Shown in pieces: positions 49,801-61,133 of a DNA stretch of 64,000 nucleotides; the stretch's first letter is position 1, and the number at the start of each line of letters is the position of its first letter. This stretch comes from Struthio camelus (Eukaryota > Chordata > Aves > Struthioniformes > Struthionidae), in NCBI RefSeq assembly GCF_040807025.1, contig NC_090945.1, positions 40,417,088 to 40,481,087 on the forward strand. The letters are read 5' to 3'. The position numbers and the translations under genes are program-made. The notes beneath the pieces are model-generated. The model saw only the letters and a program-made list of their open reading frames with translations, had not been told where the DNA came from and searched no databases.

Positions 49801-52800
49801 ATCTAACTTAAAACTATAGAAGCATTCTAGCTATACCGTACATGATTTTCTCTGGGGTGGAATGTTTTATGCAAGCACCTTCAGTCTTTTTACATATGTT
49901 AAGTCAGAAGGGTATCCTTATGCAATGAATTTTGATACATTTGCTCCTCTGTGCAGAGCGTATTTTTTGGAATTTTTTTTGTCTAGTAACCTTTTCTCCA
50001 GGTCGTGTATAAAATAGTTACTGCAAGTACTGTCTTAAAAATGTACTTATTTGTTTTGATTGAACAAGGATTTCAAGCTTGATGTTTTTCCTTGCTATGA
50101 TTTGAAACTGGCCTTCCATATCCATTAAAAAAACCTAGATTTCTACACCTGTTCCTATCACAGACCTTCTCTTTCATTTTAGAAGGAACAAAATCAAAAT
50201 AGACATATGTATTGCTAAAACTAATTCTGTGAAAGAATATTCATCTCTCTCTGTTCTAAATAGCATTTTTTTTCCCTAGGTAAGCATAGCTATATTTCCA
50301 TTGCGTTAGGGACTGAGATGCAAGTCAGTGCCAGAGCTGCAAACAGAATGCAGAAAACTTATAAGTTGTTTCTCTGCTGTTCTATCCAGAAAAAAAAAAA
50401 AGTAAAAAAAAGTAATTGGCTTAACAGTCCTAAAATATAGTGTATTTATCTTTAAAATCACATCACTTAAAACCTGAACTCTAAACAGTAAGGATACAAA
50501 CATATACTTTAAAAATAAAATCTCTTAAACATGTTTTCTGGATCTCTCTCTGAAACTTTTTCTAAGGTCTTAAACAAATTTCAGACAAGAGATGGTAATT
50601 GGATTTCCAGAACTGTCTTTATTACTTGAGCTAGCAAGAGATGTCCAGAGCGAAATGGTTTAACTTGCCAGGATGGAATCATAATTAATATGAACTGGCC
50701 CTGCTTTTCATTGCCTAGGGAGAAGGGCTCTCTTGCATTTGAAAGGAGTCTGATATTCAGTCTTTAGAGATGTGTCAATGAAAGTGCTATAATGAATTGC
50801 ATCTTAGTCTGCAACAATTATGTACATGCCAATGCAGAATTTAAAAAAAAAAAAGTGAGCCAAAACTTGGGAGTAAAATGAATATTAAGGGCTGAAAAAT
50901 TGTATAACAGTTTTTTTTGTTTTGCTTTCAACATGACCTCTTTCTAAGCTAGAAATGTCCGTTCCAAAAGCATACTCAGTTTGATGCTCTGGCACTTTAT
51001 TTTTCAACAAACCTGCTGCTCTCTCAAAGCAGCAGAAATCTATCTCTTTCTTTTTCCATCACAGATTTCCTAAGAACTATGAAATCATTTTGGACAGAAG
51101 TACTCTAAAAAGCCACCAGGTCCTTCCAAAAAAAGAAAAAGATCATGTCGTACATGCATCATCCTTTGTCTTCAGGAAATTGGAAACACTTGGGGAATAT
51201 AAATATTTAGTTCTTTGTACACAAAACAAAACACTTTTTTTTATTTTACTGTGATCTGGGCTGATGTGTATAGGATACCAGTGATTTATCATAATCCACT
51301 GGTGAACGTCCATAGGTTCCTTCCTGTACTGAGAACAAAGCATTGTTTTAGACTGAGCTCATAATTCTAGCTCAGGAAGTTTCTTGTATGTCCACAAGAA
51401 ACATACTGACAGGAACCATCCTCAGTACGAACGGTTCTGGTATTTTGGGGGATTCTGCAAAATGGACACCTGAATGGAATCCAAAATTTGATTCTGAAGT
51501 TCTGTGACAGTGACTTAATACTCAGCCTGTTTGCTAATATGGGAATTTCCCCATTCATCCTCTTACCAAATCCTGCAAGGACAGAGGCTGTAGTTCTTTT
51601 GGCTCAGACATCATCACTAGAGTATGAAACAGTAACATCTCCAAGTTTCAAGTGTTGGCAAGCGTGATTATACAGTTAAACTTATTCTAGATGAAAATCT
51701 AATTCACTTTCTCAGATTAGCCTGCATTGCTAACCAGAATAACATAGAAGCAGAAGAAAAGTAAATGGATTTCTTAATTCTGATTCACATGGGTATACAT
51801 CTGTATATTAGATGGTACCAATTTTATATGGCCATAAATACTCCTTGAGATTATGGACAGGCATACTGCTTCCAAATCTATATTTTTATCATCTTCTTTG
51901 TACTTTGTTTCACTTCTGCCCTTTGATTAGGACTGTAATTGGTTTTGCTGGAAAACCTTAAGAAAGATGAACTATAACTGTGGCAGAGAAATGTGGCATA
52001 AATGCTGGAGAGATAATGAAAGCCTGTTCCCACAGGCTTCTGGCTCATATCAATTTTCACAATTTTTGAGTAATTCAGGTAAGCTTCAGATAAGCCCACT
52101 TCTTCAAATTAAATGTAAACTTTGGACCTCCTTAGAACTGCCTAAAAAAAAAAAGGGAACTAATACTACATGATCCTCTATTTGAGGGTATTAATTGCAC
52201 TGACCAGTATCCAGGGAACTTACTGTTAATCCACTCAGCTCCAAATCAAACATGACTGCAATTAGAAGATTGCACTCAACAACTTGAAGTTAGCATGGTA
52301 TGTTAAAAATATCTTCAGACTTCCTGTCTTCCCACCCACAGCTATGGTTCTAATTACAGCATTCTTAAATCCTGTCTGAATGTGTTTTAATTTCACCAAA
52401 AGAAATTATTATGAAGAAGTTTTGAGTCACACTAAAGCAACGGAAGCTGTAAAATATAATTGCAATTATGTGCTGACTACTTGGTTAAAGTATGAGGTCA
52501 TATATAACATGTTAATGGTATCAAGACTTAAAAACAGAAACAGAGGTGGCAATCGGATTTTTTGTCCTTATTGAATCAGGATGCTCAAATGATTAGAAAA
52601 TGCATTTGCTTCTGTTGTGCTTGATAGCTGGTTGTGCTGAGAAAGAGGAAATTTTGCTGGGATATGATAATTTTCAGATAATTTAGCCAATTTAAGGGTA
52701 AATTTATAAGCAAGTTCCCTGATGCCTTTCATAATGTTTTAATCTAGCTGGATTTGTAATCTCTGTAATTATTATTTTCTAACTTTGCCAGGTGAAGAGT

Positions 52801-55800
52801 CACCTTGCATTATAGAATGATTTAAGCAATCTATGCAGAATGCTTCTGGAGACGGTTGCAGCCAGATGCCAGGTGCTGCCTGCTGACCTTAAGGGCTGTA
52901 GAATCAGCCCTGAGTTTCAGTGCCCTGGTCTGAGTAACCCAAGAGGCGACCCCATTCCAAAAGTTGGGCAAAGACAAAAGGAGAGTGCTTGTGACTCAGC
53001 AGAAGATAGGATATGTTGTAGGAATTCCTGTCTGAAGGAACTAAAACATTTTTTTTTCTCCAACGTATTTTTCAGTCTTTGTGATGCCCTTGAACTGGAA
53101 GAAAAAGGAGAAGGATGTGTACCAGTATGAAGTCTTCCATTTCTAACACCAGACCTATAAACTGAAATTATCTCAGCTGGAACAGGCTTGTTTTATACAG
53201 TGAGAGAAGGATTATAAGTCCTCAGCTTCTATACAGAATTGCTCTTTCATATCTGAAGATATTTTATTCTCATTACAGTCTTTTATTATACTCTGCCAGT
53301 GTTTGCAATTCAAATCTCTGAAGACTTTTGGTCTGTAACAGAGAATCATAGGGCTAGTGAAAATGAATTTCCTGGCCACAGACAGTTTGGGAGTATGATT
53401 TATCTAGTTATAGAGGTGTTTGTCATTCCATGCATCACCTTTAAATAGAAAGTCCTGGTTCTGCACCTGTCAATAGTTTTCCTTTTTAGCATCAAGTGAA
53501 CATTTTGTCCTCTTTTGCTTCTTGTGTATTCAGAGATCATCTTTGAACTAATCTCCTTGAGGAAGAGGCCTGCATTATAGCAACCTGAAACTGAACTCTG
53601 GTCTGAAATGGCATGTAAATAACATATTTGCTTATAGAAAAGTTGACTGGTTAAATGACTTAGGCCTGCCAAGCTTCCCCTACATTGCTAAAACTATTTT
53701 AGAAAAATTGTTTTTTATATAACATCTGTTTTCTCCTACTTGTTCACATTCCGTCTAACCTGCCAGGAGAGCCTTCCCTGACCTCCTGTAGTCTGTGCTG
53801 GTCTTCTGATTGTATTTATTTATTTATTTAGCTAGCTAGAAGCCCTGTGCTCCGAATAAAATTGTGAAGTGGTTAACTTACAATAAGAAGGAGTTTGAAT
53901 GTTTACGATAGAAAAGACACCAGAGGAATCTTTGTTTTTCTTGGCTGCAGACACTTCCAGGCTGAACAATAACTTGTTTTCTTCCTTGATTTCATGACCG
54001 TCAGCTTTCAGGGCAGGAATTTCATTCTACTTTAGATGGGTGGAAGAGCTGTAATCAAACGCCTGTAGCAGGTAGACAGGAAGTTTGCAACAGGCTACCA
54101 AAGCAGAAGCAGCAAGAAAAGACTTTAAGGTTTAAAGAAAAACACATCTTTTTCAAAGCGCGTTTTAAAAACTAGCATCCATTACAGCTCAATCAGCACT
54201 TTATCTATTGATGGCTCTGCATCCATGCCATTGGTAGAGAGAGAATGAAAAGTCAGAAGGAGAGATGAGCCATGTCTCTCATTTGAAAGTGCTTTGTGTT
54301 CTCAAACCACAATGTCAAATATTTTTTAAAATGAATATCCCAGAAAAATTGAGTACAGGACTTGATTCTCTTAAGTGATCTACTCTAAAGTCTTATATAT
54401 AGAGAGCTAACAATTTGTAACTATTAAATCTAGAGTGGGTCAGAATAAGACATGCATTTTTAATGGGAAGGCACAAATAATTTATTTTTTAGTTCCGTTA
54501 AAAAGTTCCTGGTAGGTTGTTGCCTTATGTTTATTTTAAGTATTATTTTCTTTCTTTAAGAAAGGCTTTTCTCTGGAGCAAAATAAGAGGTAGTAAAATC
54601 CAATACTGAAAATAAAAAAACAGTTGGGAGCATTTGGTTGAAAGTGAGTGTTTCAGCCTGTGCTTAGATCTGAGTTTCAGTATGGAGCCACAGTCTGAAA
54701 GCCTCTACTGAAATAAAATAATGATCTGTTAGGCCTTTTTGGTTATAAATATTTCTAACAGGAAACTTTCTGTGATAAACTTTTTTTTAAAGTTAGATTT
54801 CAGGCTTTTGTTTTTATAGTTTTGAAACCTGAAAAGAAGAACCTGGGAGCTTTTGAAATGTGAGCTGCCTGTTTTCATTAAGAATGAGAAGACTTCTAAA
54901 AATAATCTGAACATTTGAAATGGAAGGTAATTCCTGTGTCTTGTTCCATACAGACCTCTTCAACATATCTCATGAAGCCTATTTTGTAAGAGTTAGGTCT
55001 GAAATTATGGTTATTATTTGTATTACAGCCAGCCCAGTTGTCCAAGTTGCTATGCAAACAAAAAGATGACCACATTCTCACTGAAATGGGAGCCAGATTT
55101 TGTTATCTAATCCTTAACAATACCCTGGATACTTATTTGTTAAATTCCATCTCTCCTTTAAATATTAATCACTGACTAGAACTAGGAGCGAGATTGGGCC
55201 CTATTTGTTACTTGCACATAGTCCAGTAGTGCTAATATTTACATGTGTGTTTGAATTTGTTCATGTAAATAATCCCACCAAGGTCATTACTGAGGAGTAT
55301 AAAATACTAGCAGCAATAAATGCAGGACCAATTTATTCTCACAGAGTATTTTCCCACTCTTCTGTGTAATTATCTATGTATACTTTTAAAAAATGCATTG
55401 TCATATTTATACAGAATGTTTTCTAACACTTTATACTTTTACACTTAGAATCACTTTTGCAACTTTAGATAGTCACAATTGTAAATACAACATTTAATTA
55501 GAAAATAAATGATCATGGCCAAACTTTTATGAAGAATTTAAGTGTTTCAGTCTGAAATCCTTCCCTTACTTTATACCAGTGAGGGTCTATGAAAGCTTAA
55601 AAAAAAAGTTATGCAACACCATTTCTTTCTATACAAAAATATAGATATGCAGTACATATCTGAATCTTCCTTCAAGCTGATGGACTAATGAGATTGCTTC
55701 CAACAAGCTTTCTTATCTGCTTGTTTGCCTTTATTCCTCTGCGGGGATAAACTGGTTTACTTTTAGCAACTTTTACAATTGTTTAGTCTGAATTCTTATG

Positions 55801-58800
55801 AAATGTTTCAGTCTGAAGGAAACTGACTAAAACCAATGCTTTTTTTTTTTTTTTTGTGAAGCTTCTGAAAAGTCTTGTTGACCAGGAAATTTCTGAAGTG
55901 TTGGGTAAGGTTATGAAGTCAATTGCCTAAAGAGGAAACTGCTGCTGGCAGTTCTGGATATATTGAGCAATTGCATTTTCAAGTAATCCCTGCTTATTTT
56001 TAGCTTTTCTCGTAACCTTTCATGAGGCTTCCTGTGTCCAGTGTTTCTTGTGCAGGGACAAAACCTGGTTCAGTGATTTTTTTTTTCTTTTTAAAATCCT
56101 CTCTTCTTTTATAATCTGAAAGTAAATACTAATTACTTGTATAAGCACAATGATGCAGGAATTCAATACACCTACTAAAAGTAAGGAAGTTCAGAGTATT
56201 TGTGTGCATGAATATCAGGAATACATGCACTTTCAGTCAGTAGTGATGGGAATTTGGCATTTTTCAATTTTCTCACATCCTTTTCCTTCCATGATGTTCC
56301 TCTGGGACTTGCTCAAAAGGATGCCTGACAACATTTCCCTGAAGTCCCTCAAAACATTTCAGTTCAGATTAAAGATTATGCTTGGCATCAAGTTCAAGGC
56401 TAATAGTGAATACTAGGGCAGACTGCTCAGTACACAACACTGTTTATCAAAGTCACAAAGTCAGACTCAAATATAATATAAATCTGAGATTACATATATA
56501 CTTTTATCCACCAGTTTCAAATACTTCAAGATCTGTGTTGATGAGGACCTCTAAAATGCATGCATGAGAAGACTGAACTTATCTTTTAGTTTAAAAATAG
56601 GAACTAATTCCAGTAGATCTCAAGCACTGAATAATTACTTTATTAATTGTGGATGTGATCTTAACTAGAGATAATCAGGAACATACAGCCAAAAAGATAT
56701 TCCAAATTCCCATTTCACAAGTTGTTCTCCAGAACTTCCAAGCTTTCAAATAAAGAAAATCAAGTCATTTTAAATTAAAAATTAGACTTCATTGGGGAGA
56801 GGTCCATCATTGTGATCTTTCAAGAACTCTTCTTTCTTATAAAACATAGAAAATGTGCAGGTAAATTCTCTATGTGGCTTTGAAAATGTTCTGTCTCGTA
56901 GCTTAGAAAGGACTGGAATGGATAGAATTTCCATATGGAAAGGTTCTGTCACTGGTGGGGCCTTGTATCACTCATCACATTTTCTTTTCTGTGGAAAACA
57001 AAAAGAGGTAAGGGGAGTTGATTTGTTTGAAAAAGAAGCAAAAATAAGTCCTATGCCTCAAATAAGAGGTGGGACATACATATATTAACATATGTAGTGT
57101 CAATTACATATGTACAGCCAAACCCACTCCTAGCAGTAAGCAAAATGTCTTTAATTTTAAGCAAATGAAACAGGTTAGAAATCAAGGGGAGACAGTGAAT
57201 CAAAAAATTGTAACACCATTAGCAAGTGAAGTATCAGTGGAAGAATTAAACTAACTGATGAAACAACTCTCACAAGTGAGAAAATTCATCAGCTGGGATG
57301 ACAGTCCAAACACTAACCTTTTTGCCTGGGTATGACTTATCTCTAATTGAAAACTAGTTTCTATTGAATTCAATTCAAGACAGTAGTTAAAAGAATTTGG
57401 TAACTTCAACTGGTAAACTCTCATTTTGTAGGTCAATGACATATGTTATCACCATCATGACAGCTGCTTGAAAATGTCTGTCTCAGCCTGTAGTCCTGTA
57501 GGTATTTTGATAAGTGTTTCTAAACTGTACTTTTGTCAACAATTTCTCTTATTCTCTTACCGAGAAAGTTATGTATTCTTTTTTCCTCAGTGTTTATCTA
57601 ACTGGCAATTAATACCTACGACAAAAAAAGATGCTGATACTTCACACTGATGTTTCTGTCACTCATTTAATTATTACAATCCTTTGAAACACAACTAGAA
57701 AAATTTTCCAGGAGCCTTGTCAAACATTGTTTGACCGCTGTAAGTCACTAGTAAATGTTCCAGGAGAGCAGCTTGTGCAGTCCCATTTTCAAATTACTAA
57801 AATGTGGCTATGCTCATCTCTGAAATGCCAAAACTTGATCTGCTGGAGCCTAGAATGTTTGAACGGAACCCTTTCCTTTGCTGATTCAGATGATGGGGGC
57901 TGCATCCTGGACATACATCAATGCCAGGAACCGCTGGTGAATTTAACTGAATGGAGTTGTAAGGATGCATGGCTTTGTATCTTTAACAATATGTTCCTAT
58001 TATCCACACCAAATGACTGTTGCTGTGAAAGTGGCGAAGAAAAGGTCATTTCCTCTGTGTGTACTATTTCTAATTGCTCCACCAATACTTACAACTTCCA
58101 TGGAAACCAACAGCAGTTGCCTGTTAGCTCAAGAGCCCAGAACAGAGCAGTAAGGGAATAGTTAGGGGGTTATTTTTTTTGATTTTATTTATCCTTGCTT
58201 GAAAAAAAGGCCCTTATCTCGTTACATTATGTTTTGGGAACACATTTTAACAGATAACTGCAGAACAATACAGAAGGAATCTCTCAATGGAGATATGTTT
58301 TTAAGGATGATAGAAAGTATTTCTTCATGACTCTCCACTGAATGAAAGGATTATGGGATTAATCAGTGGCTGCCAGCCTCAGAGGCCTGTTCTTCTCTAT
58401 TTGATCATCTCCCATGCCAGTCTCCTTTTTACAGGTGATTTCTGTGACATTCTCTTTCCTGTAAATGGTCATTTCTTTAAACTCCTCATATTATAAACTG
58501 CATATTATGCAAGATATGCAAGATGGAGTCAAAACTGATCTCTGTATTTGTATATATTGGAGAGAATTGCTCATATGAAGTAGGTAAATGCTATTATTTT
58601 CCTGTGAGACATCAGACTTCGTACGACCATCACCATTTTTCAAACAGGAATGAGTGGAATGAAAGAGAGCGAACAAAACTACTAATGCCTTAATCTCATT
58701 GAGTGAAGCTTAGAATGTGAAAAACTTACCAGTTTTTGCTAGACTTGAAAAGTGGGAATCAAACATTTACTAAAAATGAGAGGCAATTTTGGTAGAGAAT

Positions 58801-60424
58801 ACAGGAGAAAAAAATTTTACCAGGTTCTAGACTGTCTTTTCACTTTTTCTGAGGTAGCCGGAATGAGCTCATTGGCAATGCTGAATGTGTTCTCAACCAC
58901 ATTTTTTTCTGTCTTTTTTGTGCATAAAGCATTGTGTAGAGAACTACCATCATTTGAAAACTAAACAGATTGTCATTCTTACTTTCAAAACTGTCTGCTG
59001 CATAACCCATTGTCATAATCCACCTGTATGTCAAATTCAGGGACTGTGTTATGATGTCTTTAGATACATGGAAATTCCAGAGTCTATGCAAAAATCTCTT
59101 TACTTTGCCAAAGCAAATAAATGAAGAGAAATCCCTGAGGGCAAGAGGTGAATAGAACAGATGTGATAGCTTTACTTCACATTCTCTCTGCCTCCTACAT
59201 AGGTGCTATGTAAGAAGTATAGTTGGAGTGTTGTTATACTTAACCAACAGTCAGTAATAGAAAAGTCTCTTTTAATATGTGGGCAGCTGAATTTAAATCA
59301 TATCAACCCTAAGGCTGCTGTAAGTTATTCAAGATGCTAAACTCAGGGTAATTTATGAAGCTCCTTTAGAGCTGAGGCATACAGATCAAGTGTAACATCA
59401 CTTGAAAAGAGAATTGCAGTTTCATCCCTGTAATCTTGCTGTTTTACCCTTTGCACCCTAATAAACTGGGTTTTTTTTCCTCCCACAAAACACGAAAGGG
59501 AAGAAAAGAAAGAAGAAGTTGCCAACTGGCTGATTTCCAATTGACATGAGTATAACTGAATGCAGAATCAGCCCGGTATTTGTCTTTATTTAGAAACATA
59601 GGCCCCAGTCCAGCTCCCATTAAGACTGATGAAAAATGCACTTCATTGATTGCACTGACAGTGGATTGAGGCCATTAAGAAAACCGAATTTAGCGTCAGG
59701 GTAGCAACAGTTTCTGTACAAGCTGGAAAGGATGTAATCATTTGTAGCCCACAAGAACAGTGTCACAACTTTCATATGAGTGCCAAACAAATTCATTGAA
59801 AATTAACTCAAAATGAAGCTAGTGCCTGGGCACAGTCATGTTTCTTTTATTGAGCAAGACCACTGTAAGAGCATAATGTGCCTCTTGGTTCTCTAGCAAG
59901 ATAAAAAGGAAAGCATTCATGAACCCCAGATTATATTCCCAATGTATCAGTTACTGCAGCTGCACGAACTTGAAAGATAAAACCATTAGCTGCTGTTGTG
60001 GACTTCTAGTAGATTACTCCTAATTCACAGTCTGGGGAGAAACAGATAAAGAACCGTGATTTTCCTTTACTGACACTAAGTGGCTGATGTAAAGTTAACT
60101 CAAAATGACTTTTGCTTTGGGGGAAGAATGGCTGCACATCTGTGATTTAGTGTACTGGAGGGCTTGAATTTGTCTTGCTTGCCTGGTGCATGCCTACAAT
60201 CAGATACTAGCACAAACTTAATTTCCAGTAAAGATGCCATATGCATATACAGTCCTAGAACCATAATGAATTACAATACATCAAACCTTCCCTTTTTGCT
60301 CTGCAGCAATCAGTAATGTAAATGTACCCCTTGTATCCCTTAAAAGAGGACTGGGTCTTCAGTCAGCAGAGAGGAACAACATTGTCTAAAGCATTGTCTC
60401 CCATTTGTATCCGCTGAAGAGTGA
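46861..60424. other. Intergenic stretch, no gene supported
   Basis: About 13.6 kb of AT-rich sequence, with T or A runs (for example 49497-49513 and 55840-55855) and a TTTA repeat near 53813. The longest open frame is a cysteine-rich one at 57727-58161, treated as a finding and not annotated as a gene. No repeat family, CpG island or known exon was recognised. The GLRB first exon, expected somewhere upstream of PDGFC by synteny, was not detected; its exon 1 is largely noncoding and could be missed. Confidence 0.55.
53813..53830. repeat. (TTTA)n microsatellite
   Basis: Four to five TTTA units are followed by the short GCTAGCTAG palindrome. Confidence 0.8.
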
Positions 60425-61008
60425 AACCCTGTAACGGGTGTGCTCATGGACTCAGGCAACAGCCCTCAGTAAGGCTATAAACCATCAACAGCGGTCGTGA
60501 TGGCTGCATCAGAGTGAAATCTGGCACGGCAGCCAAGGACTAGTTGAACGTGCACCAGCCAAGGTACAGCCGGTGTGCATATATCACTATGAGTCAATCA
60601 TCTTACCCCCAAAATAATGCTGCAGCCCAGAGCCCATTGAGCTCTCCTGCATGGCAGCGGGCTGCATAGCGCTGAATGTCCCCTTGAGTAGAGGCGCCTC
60701 TCCTTGAGGTTGAGAGATTCCTTACCCGCAACAGATCCTCGGTAAGTGACTAATAGCATGCTGAAACTTTGTAAACTTTGCTAAGTTACCTCTTTGATTG
60801 ATTGTGTGCATAATCCTTAGACATAAACCGTTGACCAATTCTGGGACTAAGATTAGATCCAGCCGCACCTAGACTCCTCTGAGAAGGAGTTTAGAAAGCA
60901 AGGGGGTCCATTCCGAACCTTGTGACTCAACGGGAGGATCTCCTTGACACTTTTGTCTGACCCTATCCTCCAAGTAGTAAATAACTGAGTGAACCTTGCC
61001 AACGACCC

Positions 61009-61061
61009 TTGTTAAATCACTGTCTTATTTACCAGTGAACTTTGTTAAATCACTGTCTTAT
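61009..61061 (+). repeat. 20-bp direct repeat within the LTR
   Basis: TTGTTAAATCACTGTCTTAT occurs at 61009-61028 and again, identical, at 61042-61061, 33 bp apart, directly upstream of the AATAAA signal. Confidence 0.9.
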
Positions 61062-61064
61062 CTC

Positions 61065-61070
61065 AATAAA
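61065..61070 (+). terminator. LTR polyadenylation signal AATAAA
   Basis: A canonical hexamer, followed by a pyrimidine-rich stretch, near the 3' end of the solo LTR. It could still end plus-strand transcripts entering from the left. Confidence 0.6.
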
Positions 61071-61133
61071 ACATATCGCTGCTTCTCTCTTATGAGTGAA
61101 GTGCATCACTCCCTACTCCTCCATGACAAACCC

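Larger units (their letters stand above)
60425..61133 (+). mobile_element. Solo LTR of an ERVL-like endogenous retrovirus, with 5-bp target-site duplication
   Basis: The LTR proper spans 60430-61128 (699 bp). It starts TGTAACGGG and ends CCATGACA, so it has TGT...ACA termini. The 5 bp before it (60425-60429) and after it (61129-61133) are both AACCC, a perfect target-site duplication of the length typical of ERVL/class III elements. A polyadenylation signal AATAAA lies at 61065-61070, about 60 bp from the 3' end, which sets the orientation as plus. No internal retroviral sequence, primer-binding site or second LTR adjoins it, so it is a recombination product (solo LTR). It is much less decayed than the CR1 relics, so it is younger. 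The sequence resembles LTRs I associate with birds, but no family name is claimed. Confidence 0.85.

Noticed and set aside
52840..53130. 96-codon plus-strand frame from an ATG
   Set aside because: Considered as a possible exon or pseudogene remnant, but no family was recognised, no clear splice context was seen, and the length is within chance expectation.
60383..60429. Alternative LTR 5' end at the TGTCTAAAG near 60384
   Set aside because: The bases before it do not match those after the 3' end at 61128. Starting at 60430 gives perfect AACCC duplications and TGT...ACA ends.
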